From the NCBI GenBank assembly GCA_045580145.1, contig JAZNNI010000076.1, positions 1 through 64,000 on the forward strand: a DNA stretch of 64,000 nucleotides. The letters are read 5' to 3'. Shown piece after piece: positions 1 to 9,597 of this stretch; positions within the stretch are counted from its first letter, which is position 1, and each line of letters opens with the position of its first letter. The position numbers were made by a program, and so were the translations under genes. The notes under the pieces are model-generated. The model ran no database searches, was not told the DNA's origin, and saw only the letters and a program-made list of their open reading frames with translations. Source of the stretch: UBA1738 sp045580145. Its GTDB lineage: Bacteria > Bacillota > Clostridia > UBA1381.

Positions 1-817
1 ATTTTTAATGGACAAGCACAATACCGTTGGTATTGTCTGTGTTGCTATGTGCGTTAATGACATTATCTGTTGTGGAGCAAAACCGCTCTTTTTCCTTGAC
101 TACATAGCTTGTGGAAAGAATTACCCTGAAAAGATTGCAGATATCGTTTCGGGTATCGCAGAGGGATGTGTACAGTCAGGTTGTGAGCTCATAGGTGGAG
201 AAACCGCTGAAATGCCGGGATTTTATCCCATTGATGAGTATGACCTTGCAGGTTTTTCTGTTGGGGTAGTTGACAAAGCAAAGGTTTTGGACAATTCGAA
301 AATAGAAGAGGGAGACGTCATTATTGCTCTTCCGTCAAGCGGTGTACATTCAAACGGATTTTCACTTGTAAGAAAGGTGTTTGATGTTGAAAATGCTGAC
401 ATAAAGAAACCTTGCGAAGAACTTGGAGGAAAATCAATCGGTGAAACGCTTTTGACACCTACAAAGATTTATGTAAAGCCAATGCTTGCACTTTTTGATG
501 AAGTGGACGTAAAAGCTGTATCTCATATTACAGGTGGAGGTTTTTATGAAAATATCCCGAGAAGTATCCCTAAGGGCTTTACTGCAATGATTGATAAGGA
601 TTCTATAAAAGTTTTACCTATATTCAATCTATTACAAAAGAGGGGCAATATTTCAGAGCATGATATGTTCAACACATTTAATATGGGTGTCGGAATGAGT
701 ATTGTTGTAAGTGCTAAGGACTGCGATAAGGCACTTAGTGTATTAAAAGCAAATGGTGAAGATGCTTACGTTATCGGAAAGATAGCAAAAGGCGAGGAAA
801 GAGTGGTTATATGCTAA
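1..817 (+). CDS. purM: Phosphoribosylformylglycinamidine cyclo-ligase (PurM), 5' end missing
   Basis: PurM closes the imidazole ring of FGAM with ATP to give AIR, the fifth step of purine synthesis. The open frame runs through the window start, so the N-terminal ~70 residues, including the usual TDGVGTK segment, lie outside; the first in-window Met (position 8) is internal. Seen here: the MDKHNTVGI segment, the CVNDI motif, PLFFLDYIACGK, the GIAEGCVQSGCELIGGETAEMPG stretch and the SSGVHSNGFSLVRK block, all typical of PurM. One oddity is GIVCVAM where the family nearly always has GID-VAM (Asp replaced by Val, codon GTC near position 30). The stop overlaps the purN start by 7 bp, so the two are translationally coupled in a purine operon. 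Confidence 0.95.
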   Translation, partial: FLMDKHNTVGIVCVAMCVNDIICCGAKPLFFLDYIACGKNYPEKIADIVSGIAEGCVQSGCELIGGETAEMPGFYPIDEYDLAGFSVGVVDKAKVLDNSKIEEGDVIIALPSSGVHSNGFSLVRKVFDVENADIKKPCEELGGKSIGETLLTPTKIYVKPMLALFDEVDVKAVSHITGGGFYENIPRSIPKGFTAMIDKDSIKVLPIFNLLQKRGNISEHDMFNTFNMGVGMSIVVSAKDCDKALSVLKANGEDAYVIGKIAKGEERVVIC

Positions 818-1431
818 AAGCCCGCATAGCTGTCTTTGTTTCAGGTGGCGGAACTAATTTACAAGCTCTGATAGATGCACAAAAAAGAGGCGAGATAAAA
901 AGCGGCGAAATCAAGGTTGTTATTTCAAGCAATCCAGATGCTTATGCACTAACAAGAGCAAAGGATAATGGAATTGATACGGCTGTTGTATCAAGAAAAG
1001 CAGCTAAAAGTCAGGAAGAATTTGAAAAGGGCATATTTGACATTTTAGAAAAATACGAGATTGACCTTATTGTTCTTGCCGGATTTATGAGTATCTTAAG
1101 TGCTGAATTTACAAGGCGCTATGAGGATAGAATAATTAATGTTCATCCGTCTTTGATTCCATCATTTTGCGGCAAAGGCTTTTACGGATTAAAAGTTCAC
1201 GGAGAGGCTCTCAAGTATGGTGTAAAGGTGAGCGGGGCAACCGTTCACTTTGTGAACGAGATTCCTGACGGCGGAAAAATTATTCTTCAAAAAGCGGTTG
1301 ATATTGAGGATGGAGATACACCTGAGACTCTTCAAAAACGAATTATGGAACAAGCAGAATGGAAGATTCTGCCAAAGGCTACGGAAATTATTTCTAAGAA
1401 AATATTGGAGGATAAAAATGTTACCATATAA
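811..1431 (+). CDS. purN: Phosphoribosylglycinamide formyltransferase (PurN)
   Basis: Transfers a formyl group from 10-formyl-THF to GAR, the third step of purine synthesis, in the cytoplasm. At 206 residues it has the usual length. Visible motifs are the phosphate-binding loop VSGGGTNLQ (residues 10-18), the catalytic region NVHPSLIPSF with Asn110 and His112, and the catalytic aspartate in IPDGG (Asp153). These match the Asn-His-Asp triad known for the family. The start is inside the end of purM, and the 3' end overlaps the next gene by 14 bp, which fits a tightly coupled operon. The formyl donor probably depends on the formate-THF ligase at 14232-15899. Confidence 0.96.
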   Translation: MLKARIAVFVSGGGTNLQALIDAQKRGEIKSGEIKVVISSNPDAYALTRAKDNGIDTAVVSRKAAKSQEEFEKGIFDILEKYEIDLIVLAGFMSILSAEFTRRYEDRIINVHPSLIPSFCGKGFYGLKVHGEALKYGVKVSGATVHFVNEIPDGGKIILQKAVDIEDGDTPETLQKRIMEQAEWKILPKATEIISKKILEDKNVTI

Positions 1432-2146
1432 AACAGAAAAAATTGGAGAAATTATAAAAGATAATACATATGTTGGAAGAGGCATTATTGTCGGAAAGAC
1501 TGCCGATGGTAAAAAGGCTGCAACTGCATATTTTATAATGGGAAGATCAGAAAATTCCAGAAACAGAATTTTCGTTGAAAACGGGGAAGAAGTTATAATT
1601 CATCCTTATGATGCATCAAAGGTTGAAGACCCAAGCCTTATTATTTATTCACCAATAAGAGTTATTGAAAATAATCTTATAGTTACAAATGGTGACCAAA
1701 CTGATACTATTTATGATTTTGTAAAGGACGGAAAGACATTCGCACAAGCATTGGAAACACGTGAATTTGAGCCGGATGCACCGAATTTTACACCAAGAAT
1801 AAGTGCTATGCTTACATTTGATGATGGCAATTTTACATATGAAATGAGTATCTTAAAAAGTGCAGATAGTGAAGGCACTGCTTGTAACAGGTATACATAT
1901 TCATATCCAGCACTTAAGGGTCTTGGACATTTTATCCACACATATCAGCACGACGGAAATCCAATTCCTACATTCTGCGGTGAGCCAGAAAGAGTGATTA
2001 TTCCGAATAACATCGATGAATTTACAAAGGATATATGGGAGAACCTTAACGAGCAGAATAAGATTTCGCTTTATGTAAGATATATTGACCTTGAGACCGG
2101 CGAAATAGAAAATAGAATGATAAATAAGAACGTTAAGGAGGACTAA
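1418..2146 (+). CDS. purO: IMP cyclohydrolase, archaeal PurO-type
   Basis: Predicted to catalyse the last step of purine synthesis, FAICAR to IMP. The 242-residue protein does not look like the N-terminal cyclohydrolase domain of bacterial PurH. It resembles archaeal PurO (IMP_cyclohyd family): YVGRGIIVGKT near the N-terminus, the SENSRNR segment, IRVIENNLIVTNGDQTD in the middle, and FTPRISAM. The chosen ATG has a TTGGAGG site at 1405-1411; a longer in-frame opening from 1298 has no such support. It sits directly before a stand-alone AICAR formyltransferase, so the two replace the usual bifunctional PurH. The family assignment is by eye but the motifs are specific. Confidence 0.87.
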   Translation: MLPYKTEKIGEIIKDNTYVGRGIIVGKTADGKKAATAYFIMGRSENSRNRIFVENGEEVIIHPYDASKVEDPSLIIYSPIRVIENNLIVTNGDQTDTIYDFVKDGKTFAQALETREFEPDAPNFTPRISAMLTFDDGNFTYEMSILKSADSEGTACNRYTYSYPALKGLGHFIHTYQHDGNPIPTFCGEPERVIIPNNIDEFTKDIWENLNEQNKISLYVRYIDLETGEIENRMINKNVKED

Positions 2147-2148
2147 TG

Positions 2149-3333
2149 ATGAAAGAATTTGAATTAAAATACGGATGTAATCCTAACCAGAAGCCGTCAA
2201 AGATATATATGCATGACGGAAGCGAGCTTCCTATTGAAATACTAAACGGAAGACCGGGTTTCATTAATTTTCTTGATGCGTTTAACAGCTGGCAGCTTGT
2301 AAAGGAAATAAAAGAAGCACTTGGTATGTGTGCGGCAACTTCCTTTAAGCACGTAAGTCCAACCTCAGCAGCTGTTGGTATTAAGATGAGCGACGATTTA
2401 AAAAAAGCGTGTTTTGTAGATGATATTGAAGGGCTTGATGAATCACCGCTTGCTACTGCATACGCAAGAGCAAGAGGAACAGACAGAATGAGCTCATACG
2501 GGGACTGGATTGCACTTTCTGATAAGTGTGATGTTACAACTGCAAAGATTATATCTCGTGAGGTTTCTGATGGTGTTATTGCACCTGATTATGATGATGA
2601 GGCTCTTGAAATTTTGAAAGCCAAGAGAAAAGGGACATATAATGTCATTAAGATTGATGCAAACTATGTTCCGACAGAACAGGAGAAAAAACAGGTATTC
2701 GGAATTACTTTTGAACAGGGAAGAAATAATTTTAAAATTGACAATGACCTTTTAACAGATATCGTAACAGACAATAAAAACATTCCTGATGATGCAAAGC
2801 GTGACCTCATAATCGCACTTATTACTTTAAAATATACTCAGTCAAACTCTGTTTGTTATGCAAAGGACGGACAGGCGATAGGAGTAGGGGCAGGTCAGCA
2901 GTCAAGAATTCATTGTACTCGCCTTGCAGGAAATAAAGCAGATTACTGGCACTTAAGACAGAACGAAAAAGTTTTGAATCTGCCATTTAAGGATAGCGTA
3001 AGACGTGCAGACAGGGATAATGCCATTGATGTATATTTGGGCGAGGATTACGATGATGTTTTAGCAGACGGAAAATGGCAGGAGCTCTTTACAGAACAAC
3101 CGCAGCCGTTTACACGTGCCGAGCAGAGAGAATATCTTTCAACGATTACAGGTGTTTCACTTGGCTCTGATGCATTCTTCCCGTTTGGCGATAACATAGA
3201 AAGAGCAAAAAGGAGCGGTGTAACATATATTGCACAGCCAGGCGGCTCAATTCGTGATGACAATGTTATTGAAACCTGTAATAAATATGGTATGGCAATG
3301 GCTATGACAAAAATGAGATTATTCCATCATTAA
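2149..3333 (+). CDS. purH: AICAR formyltransferase (PurH transformylase domain as a separate protein)
   Basis: Transfers a formyl group from 10-formyl-THF to AICAR to give FAICAR, the substrate of the preceding cyclohydrolase. The protein has 394 residues and contains only the transformylase part: LKYGCNPNQKP at the N-terminus, the Lys-His pair in FKHVSPTSAAVG (about residues 66-77), the YTQSNSVCYAKDGQAIGVGAGQQSR block and the C-terminal FPFGDNI, VTYIAQPGGSIRD and RLFHH segments. The MGS-like cyclohydrolase domain of bifunctional PurH is absent. Two adjacent ATGs exist (2146 and 2149). The AAGGAGG site at 2135-2141 is better spaced for 2149, whereas 2146 would give a TAATG overlap with the previous stop. 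Confidence 0.93.
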   Translation: MKEFELKYGCNPNQKPSKIYMHDGSELPIEILNGRPGFINFLDAFNSWQLVKEIKEALGMCAATSFKHVSPTSAAVGIKMSDDLKKACFVDDIEGLDESPLATAYARARGTDRMSSYGDWIALSDKCDVTTAKIISREVSDGVIAPDYDDEALEILKAKRKGTYNVIKIDANYVPTEQEKKQVFGITFEQGRNNFKIDNDLLTDIVTDNKNIPDDAKRDLIIALITLKYTQSNSVCYAKDGQAIGVGAGQQSRIHCTRLAGNKADYWHLRQNEKVLNLPFKDSVRRADRDNAIDVYLGEDYDDVLADGKWQELFTEQPQPFTRAEQREYLSTITGVSLGSDAFFPFGDNIERAKRSGVTYIAQPGGSIRDDNVIETCNKYGMAMAMTKMRLFHH

Positions 3334-3350
3334 TTAAGGAGAAATATTAA

Positions 3351-4589
3351 ATGAAAAACTTTTTTGAAGAATTAGAAATATATGACAGCGAGGTTTATTC
3401 TGCTTGTAATCTGGAGTTTGAAAGACAGAGACACAACATTGAATTAATAGCATCTGAGAACATTGTTTCAAAAGCGGTCCTTTTGGCTGCAGGAACTGTT
3501 CTTACAAACAAATATGCTGAAGGATATCCTGGAAAGAGATATTATGGCGGATGTCAGTATGTGGATATTGTTGAGGACATCGCAAGAGACAGAGCTAAGA
3601 AGCTTTTTGGAGCGCAACACGCAAATGTTCAGCCGCATAGCGGAGCTAATGCAAATCTTGCAGTATTCTTTGCTCTTTTAAATCCTGGTGATACAGTTAT
3701 GGGCTTAAGCCTTGCACACGGCGGACATCTCTCACACGGCTCGCCTGTTAATATTTCAGGAAAATATTTTAATGTGGTTTCATATGGTGTTTCTGATGAT
3801 TCAGAAACTATTGATTATGATAAAATGCGCGAGATTGCTCTCGAATGTAAGCCTAAAATGATTGTTTCGGGTGCAAGTGCATATTCAAGAACTATTGATT
3901 TTGAAAAAATCCGTGCGATTTGCGATGAAGTTGGAGCATATATGATGATTGATATGGCTCACATCGCAGGTCTTGTAGCAGCAGGACTTCATCCAAGCCC
4001 GGTACCATATGCAGATGTTGTTACAACTACAACTCATAAGACATTAAGAGGCCCAAGAGGCGGTTTAATTCTTTGCAAGGAAGAGTTTGCACAAAAGATT
4101 GATAAGGCTGTTTTCCCAGGAACTCAAGGTGGACCTTTGATGCATATTATAGCAGCAAAAGCTGTTGCTTTTGGCGAAGCTTTGACAGATGAGTTTAAGG
4201 AATATCAAAAGCAGATTGTTAAAAATGCTAAGGTGCTTTCAGAAGAGCTTATCAAAAAAGGCTTTAAGGTTGTTTCAAGCGGTACAGATAACCATTTGAT
4301 GCTTTTAAACCTTACACCATTTGATATTACAGGAAAAGAACTTGAAAAGAGACTTGATGAAGTTCATATCACAGTTAACAAGAACGCCATTCCAAATGAC
4401 CCTCAGAGCCCATTTGTAACAAGCGGTATCAGAGTAGGTACACCAGCTGTCACAAGCCGTGGATTTAAAGAAGAAGAGATGGTAAAAATTGCAGGCTGGA
4501 TTTATGATACCGTTGTTGACTTTGAAAATTCTAAGGAAAGAATTTCAAAAGAAGTTCAGGAGCTTTGTGAAAAATATCCGATTTATTGA
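3351..4589 (+). CDS. glyA: Serine hydroxymethyltransferase
   Basis: PLP enzyme interconverting serine plus THF with glycine plus methylene-THF. The 412-residue protein shows ELIASENIVS, the KRYYGGCQYVD segment, the PLP-contact DMAHIAG (Asp201, His204) and the Schiff-base lysine in TTTTHKTLRGPRGG (Lys230). The length is normal. Its place inside the purine operon makes sense because it feeds glycine to PurD and one-carbon units to PurN and the AICAR formyltransferase. It starts 17 bp after the preceding stop with AAGGAGAA as ribosome binding site. Confidence 0.97.
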   Translation: MKNFFEELEIYDSEVYSACNLEFERQRHNIELIASENIVSKAVLLAAGTVLTNKYAEGYPGKRYYGGCQYVDIVEDIARDRAKKLFGAQHANVQPHSGANANLAVFFALLNPGDTVMGLSLAHGGHLSHGSPVNISGKYFNVVSYGVSDDSETIDYDKMREIALECKPKMIVSGASAYSRTIDFEKIRAICDEVGAYMMIDMAHIAGLVAAGLHPSPVPYADVVTTTTHKTLRGPRGGLILCKEEFAQKIDKAVFPGTQGGPLMHIIAAKAVAFGEALTDEFKEYQKQIVKNAKVLSEELIKKGFKVVSSGTDNHLMLLNLTPFDITGKELEKRLDEVHITVNKNAIPNDPQSPFVTSGIRVGTPAVTSRGFKEEEMVKIAGWIYDTVVDFENSKERISKEVQELCEKYPIY

Positions 4590-4604
4590 TTTGGAGGTAC
4601 TAAA

Positions 4605-5867
4605 GTGAAGGTTTTAGTAGTCGGCGGTGGCGGAAGAGAACACGCTATCATAAAAAAGATTAAGGAAAACAAAAATGTAACCGAAATTTTTGCTCTGCCT
4701 GGAAACGGAGGTATTGCAAATGATGCAACCTGCGTTAATATAGGCGCAAAGGAAATAGATAAAATTACTGAATTTGCAGTAGAAAATAATATCGATTTTG
4801 CAATTGTTGCCCCTGATGACCCGCTTGTTTTGGGTGCTGTTGACAGTTTGAATAAAGCTGGGATTAAGACATTTGGTCCGAATAAAGCCGCTGCAATTAT
4901 AGAGGGAAGCAAGGTTTTTTCAAAAAATCTTATGAAAAAGTATAATATCCCAACAGCGCAGTATGAAGTGTTTGATGATTTGGAAAAAGCACTTGACTAT
5001 TTAGAGACAGCACCTATACCAACAGTTATTAAGGCTGATGGCTTAGCACTTGGCAAGGGCGTTATCATTGCAACTACACGTGATGAAGCAAAAGAAGCCG
5101 TGGTTTCTATGATGCAGGATAAGGTTTTCGGTGATAGTGGAAACAATGTCGTGGTTGAAGAATTTTTGGAAGGCCCTGAGGTTTCTGTCTTGTCCTTTAC
5201 AGATGGAAAAACTGTTGTTCCTATGATTTCTTCTATGGACCATAAGCGAGCTTTGGACAATGATATGGGATTAAATACAGGCGGAATGGGAACTATTGCG
5301 CCTAACCCATATTATACAAAAGAAATTGCGGATGAGTGTATGGAAAAGATTTTCATTCCTACAATTAATGCAATGAAAAAAGAGGGAAGAACATTTACTG
5401 GATGTCTGTATTTTGGTCTTATGCTTACTAAAAATGGACCTAAGGTTATTGAATACAACTGTCGTTTTGGTGACCCTGAGACACAGGTTGTACTTCCGCT
5501 TTTGGAAAGTGACCTTATGGATATTATGATGCATATATGGGACGAAAGCTTGGATGAAGCAGAAGTTAAGTTTTCTGACAAACACGCTTGCTGCGTTGTA
5601 ATGGCATCAAACGGATATCCTTCAAAATATGAAACGGGATTTGAAATAAAAATGCCGATGGATAAGAATATTTATGTTGCAGGTGCAAAGCTTGATGACG
5701 GTGTTTTAAAAACAGCCGGAGGAAGAGTTTTAGGAGTAACTGAGGTTTCAGATACTTTGCAAAATGCAATCAAGGCATCTTATGAAACAGTTAAAACCGT
5801 TACTTTTGAAAATGCGTATTATAGAAATGACATAGGAAAAAAAGCACTTGCAGCGGAGGTGAAATAA
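4605..5867 (+). CDS. purD: Phosphoribosylamine-glycine ligase (PurD)
   Basis: ATP-grasp ligase joining phosphoribosylamine and glycine to form GAR. The 420-residue protein begins with the nucleotide-binding VVGGGGREHAI, followed by the ATP-grasp core with IKADGLALGKGV, EEFLEGPEVSVLSF, DNDMGLNTGGMGTIAPNP and VIEYNCRFGDPETQ, all diagnostic of PurD. It starts at a GTG, supported by TTGGAGG at 4591-4597 at good spacing. The stop overlaps the purL ATG in a TAATG arrangement, so the two are translationally coupled. Confidence 0.96.
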   Translation: MKVLVVGGGGREHAIIKKIKENKNVTEIFALPGNGGIANDATCVNIGAKEIDKITEFAVENNIDFAIVAPDDPLVLGAVDSLNKAGIKTFGPNKAAAIIEGSKVFSKNLMKKYNIPTAQYEVFDDLEKALDYLETAPIPTVIKADGLALGKGVIIATTRDEAKEAVVSMMQDKVFGDSGNNVVVEEFLEGPEVSVLSFTDGKTVVPMISSMDHKRALDNDMGLNTGGMGTIAPNPYYTKEIADECMEKIFIPTINAMKKEGRTFTGCLYFGLMLTKNGPKVIEYNCRFGDPETQVVLPLLESDLMDIMMHIWDESLDEAEVKFSDKHACCVVMASNGYPSKYETGFEIKMPMDKNIYVAGAKLDDGVLKTAGGRVLGVTEVSDTLQNAIKASYETVKTVTFENAYYRNDIGKKALAAEVK

Positions 5868-8800
5868 TGGTATACAGAGTATATGTAGAGAAAAAGGAAG
5901 GACTTGCACACGAAGCAACTTCACTTAAAAATGAGCTTGTAACCCTTCTTGGAATTGACGGACTTTCAAATATCCGTCTTTATAACAGATACGATGCTGA
6001 AAATATTGAAAAGGAACTTTTTGATTACTGCATTAACACAGTTTTTTCAGAGCCTCAGCTTGACGATGTAACTGATAACTATGCAAGTGATGCGGATTTT
6101 GTATTTGCAGTAGAATATTTGCCGGGTCAGTTTGACCAGAGAGCAAATTCGGCATCTGAATGTATACAGATAATCTCAAAAGGTGAAAGACCTTTGGTTA
6201 AGACAGCTAAGGTTTATGCACTTTACGGAAAATTAACAAATGATGATGTCGAAAAAATAAAGGGATATGTTATCAATCCGGTTGAGGCGCGTGAGGCATC
6301 ACTGGAGCCTGTTGATACAATTAAGGCTGAATACGATATTCCGACAACAGTAAAAACACTTGACGGTTTTTGCGAGCTTACAGAAGCCGGACTTGCTGAT
6401 TTTATGAAAAATCAGGGTCTTGCTATGGACCTTGATGATATTAAGTTCTGCCAGCAGTATTTCAGGTCAGAAAAGAGAGACCCAACCATTACTGAAATTA
6501 AAATGATTGATACATACTGGTCAGACCATTGTCGTCATACTACATTTTTGACTAATATTGAAAATGTAGAATTTGAAGACGAGCTTTTAAAGAACGCATA
6601 TAACGAATACTTAAATGTAAGAAAAGAGCTCGGCAGAACCAAGCCTGTTAATCTTATGGATATTGCTACTATTGCAACAAAGTACCTTAAGAAAAACGGA
6701 AAGCTCGAAAAGCTTGATGAATCAGAGGAAATCAATGCTTGTACTGTTAAGATAGATGTGAATGTGGATGGAAAAACTGAAAAGTGGCTTTTGTTATTTA
6801 AAAATGAAACACATAACCATCCTACAGAAATCGAGCCGTTTGGCGGTGCTGCTACCTGTATAGGCGGCGCAATCCGTGACCCACTCTCAGGAAGAAGCTA
6901 TGTATATGCCGCTATGCGTGTAACAGGAGCTGCTGACCCGTTAAAGCCTGTAAGCGAGACATTAAAGGGTAAGCTTCCTCAAAGAAAAATTGTAACAACT
7001 GCTGCAAACGGATATAGCTCTTACGGAAACCAGATTGGCCTTGCAACAGGTCAGGTTGATGAAATATACCACGACGGATATGTTGCAAAGAGAATGGAAA
7101 TCGGTGCAGTAATAGCGGCTGCTCCAGCAGAAAATGTACGTCGTGAACGTCCTGAAGCAGGGGATATAGTAATTTTGCTCGGCGGAAGAACAGGAAGAGA
7201 TGGTTGCGGCGGTGCGACAGGGTCTTCTAAATCACACAGTCTGTCTTCGCTTGAAACCTGCGGTGCTGAAGTTCAAAAGGGTAATGCGCCTGAAGAAAGA
7301 AAGCTTCAGAGACTTTTCAGAAATCCGGAAGCATCAAAACTTATTAAAAGATGTAATGACTTCGGTGCGGGTGGTGTCTCTGTTGCAATCGGAGAGCTTG
7401 CGGATGGTCTTTTAATAAATCTTGACGCAGTACCTAAAAAATATGATGGTCTTGACGGAACAGAGCTTGCAATTTCCGAATCACAGGAAAGAATGGCTGT
7501 TGTTGTTGAAGAAAAAGATGTTAAACGTTTTTGCGAGCTTGCAGAAAGCGAAAACTTAGAAGCAACAGTTGTTGCAGAAGTCAAAGAAAAACCATACCTT
7601 ACAATGACCTGGAACGGAAATAACATAGTTAATATATCAAGAGAGTTCTTAAACTCAAACGGCGCACCGAAGCATATTGATATTGCTCCGTCTGCACCGG
7701 AAGTTTTTGAAAAGAATACCGATGGTGATTTTACAACACTTTATAAGGAATTGGCAGGCGACCTTAATGTATGTTCAAAACGTGGTCTTTCAGAGCGTTT
7801 TGACTCTACAATCGGTGCAGGAACAGTTCTTATGCCATTTGGTGGAAAATATCAAAGAACACCTATTCAGGCTATGGCTAATAAGATATCTGTCGAAAAA
7901 AGCGATACAGATACCTGCTCATTGATGGCTTGGGGATACAATCCGTTTATTGCGGAAAAGAGCCCGTATCACGGTGCTTATCTCGCAGTTGTTGAATCAA
8001 TTTGTAAGCTTATAGCAGAAGGCGCTTCATTTGAGGAAGTATATCTTACATTCCAGGAATACTTTGAAAAACCAATGCAGGATAAAAAACGTTGGGGTAA
8101 GCCGCTTGCAGCACTTTTAGGTGCATTTATGGCACAAAAGGATTTTGAAGTTGCATCAATCGGCGGTAAAGACTCAATGAGCGGTACTTTTGAGGACATT
8201 GACGTTCCTCCGACACTTGTTTCTTTTGCAGTGACAACTGATAAGATTGAAAACATTATTTCGCCTGAGTTTAAGAGATGCGGAAGTAAGGTTGTCATTT
8301 TAAAGCCTGAATATACAGATGCAGGCTTGCCGGATAGCAAGTCTTTGAAAGAGTTATTTGGTGTTGTAACTAAACTTATGCGAGAAGGTAAGGTTTATGC
8401 TGCATATACACCTACTTATGGCGGTGTTGCCGAGGCAGTTCTTAAGATGTCGCTGGGTAATAAAATAGGATTTAAGTATAATCCTGAACTTACAAATAGT
8501 GATATTTTTGGCTATAACTACGGCGCATTTATTCTCGAAACTGACGGAACAGTTGATGCTGGAACTATATTGGGTGAAACAACAGAAAGCTTTGAAATTT
8601 CTTATAAAGATACTGTTTTATCTCTTGATGAACTCTCAGGCATTTACGAGGATAAGCTTGAAGAAATTTACAAATGTAATATTGAAACAGAGGTTAAGGA
8701 AATTCCTGAATTTAAGTTTGAAGCAAAGAATTTCAAAGCACCTGCAATTAAAATTGCAAAGCCTAATGCACTAATAACTGTATTCCCAGGAACAAACTGT

Positions 8801-9556
8801 GAATACGATACTGCAAAGGCACTAAGAGAAGCAGGAGCAAACCCTGAAATATTTGTTATAAATAACCTTTCTGCAAAAAATATAGCTGAATCTGTTTCTG
8901 TTTTTGCGGAAAAAGTTAAAAATTCACAAATTATATTCATTCCGGGTGGCTTCTCTGGCGGTGACGAACCGGACGGCTCAGGAAAGTTTATTACTGCATT
9001 CTTCAGAAATCCTGAAATAAAAGAAGCTGTAACAGAGCTTTTGGAAAATCGCGATGGATTGATGGGCGGTATCTGTAATGGATTCCAGGCACTTATAAAG
9101 CTTGGACTTGTTCCTTTCGGAAAAATTATTGATACTGACGAAACCTGTCCGACTCTTACATTTAATAGCATTTCAAGACACCAGTCAAAACAGGTAAGAA
9201 CAAAGCTTGTTTCTAATAATTCTCCTTGGCTTATGGAAGCGCAGCTTGGCGAAGTTTATACAGTGCCTATTTCTCACGGTGAAGGAAGATTTTTGGCGGA
9301 TGATGCAACCATTGCACGCCTTGCCCAAAACGGACAGATAATAACTCAATATGTTGACCTTTCTGGAAAACCGACAACAGATGTTCAGTTTAATCCAAAT
9401 AATTCTTGTGCAGCTATTGAAGGTATTATCTCACCTGACGGAAGAGTAATAGGCAAAATGGGACACTCAGAGCGTATAGGTAAAGGACTTTATAAGAATG
9501 TTCCGGGAAATTATGACCTTGGTATGTTCCGCTCTGCTGTTAAATATTTTAAATAA
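5867..9556 (+). CDS. purL: Phosphoribosylformylglycinamidine synthase, single-chain (PurL)
   Basis: Converts FGAR, glutamine and ATP to FGAM. At 1229 residues it is the large single-chain form: an N-terminal PurS-like region (about 1-150), two AIR-synthase-type halves (with SDHCRHTTF, NETHNHPTEIEPFGGAATCIGG and IGGKDSMSGTF), and a C-terminal class I glutaminase domain. In the last, the nucleophile is Cys1070 (GICNGFQAL) and the partner His1200 and Glu1202 are in GHSER. No separate purS or purQ is needed, and none is seen in the window. It is the last gene of the operon; a hairpin terminator follows within 10 bp. Confidence 0.97.
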   Translation: MVYRVYVEKKEGLAHEATSLKNELVTLLGIDGLSNIRLYNRYDAENIEKELFDYCINTVFSEPQLDDVTDNYASDADFVFAVEYLPGQFDQRANSASECIQIISKGERPLVKTAKVYALYGKLTNDDVEKIKGYVINPVEAREASLEPVDTIKAEYDIPTTVKTLDGFCELTEAGLADFMKNQGLAMDLDDIKFCQQYFRSEKRDPTITEIKMIDTYWSDHCRHTTFLTNIENVEFEDELLKNAYNEYLNVRKELGRTKPVNLMDIATIATKYLKKNGKLEKLDESEEINACTVKIDVNVDGKTEKWLLLFKNETHNHPTEIEPFGGAATCIGGAIRDPLSGRSYVYAAMRVTGAADPLKPVSETLKGKLPQRKIVTTAANGYSSYGNQIGLATGQVDEIYHDGYVAKRMEIGAVIAAAPAENVRRERPEAGDIVILLGGRTGRDGCGGATGSSKSHSLSSLETCGAEVQKGNAPEERKLQRLFRNPEASKLIKRCNDFGAGGVSVAIGELADGLLINLDAVPKKYDGLDGTELAISESQERMAVVVEEKDVKRFCELAESENLEATVVAEVKEKPYLTMTWNGNNIVNISREFLNSNGAPKHIDIAPSAPEVFEKNTDGDFTTLYKELAGDLNVCSKRGLSERFDSTIGAGTVLMPFGGKYQRTPIQAMANKISVEKSDTDTCSLMAWGYNPFIAEKSPYHGAYLAVVESICKLIAEGASFEEVYLTFQEYFEKPMQDKKRWGKPLAALLGAFMAQKDFEVASIGGKDSMSGTFEDIDVPPTLVSFAVTTDKIENIISPEFKRCGSKVVILKPEYTDAGLPDSKSLKELFGVVTKLMREGKVYAAYTPTYGGVAEAVLKMSLGNKIGFKYNPELTNSDIFGYNYGAFILETDGTVDAGTILGETTESFEISYKDTVLSLDELSGIYEDKLEEIYKCNIETEVKEIPEFKFEAKNFKAPAIKIAKPNALITVFPGTNCEYDTAKALREAGANPEIFVINNLSAKNIAESVSVFAEKVKNSQIIFIPGGFSGGDEPDGSGKFITAFFRNPEIKEAVTELLENRDGLMGGICNGFQALIKLGLVPFGKIIDTDETCPTLTFNSISRHQSKQVRTKLVSNNSPWLMEAQLGEVYTVPISHGEGRFLADDATIARLAQNGQIITQYVDLSGKPTTDVQFNPNNSCAAIEGIISPDGRVIGKMGHSERIGKGLYKNVPGNYDLGMFRSAVKYFK

Positions 9557-9564
9557 GATACATT

Positions 9565-9597
9565 AAAAACGTACTGCTATTCGGCAGTGCGTTTTTT
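9565..9597 (+). terminator. Rho-independent terminator of the purine operon
   Basis: AAAACGTACTGC pairs with GGCAGTGCGTTTT around a short TATTC loop, with one G-U pair, and runs into TTTTTT. It lies just after the purL stop. Confidence 0.88.

Noticed and set aside
1298..1417. Upstream extension of the IMP cyclohydrolase frame
   Set aside because: It lies inside purN, has no ribosome binding site, and PurO proteins start at YVGR-like sequence soon after the ATG at 1418.
3048..3263. Antisense open frames opposite purine genes and opposite most later genes
   Set aside because: They mirror highly conserved coding sequence on the other strand, have no binding sites and no recognisable domains.
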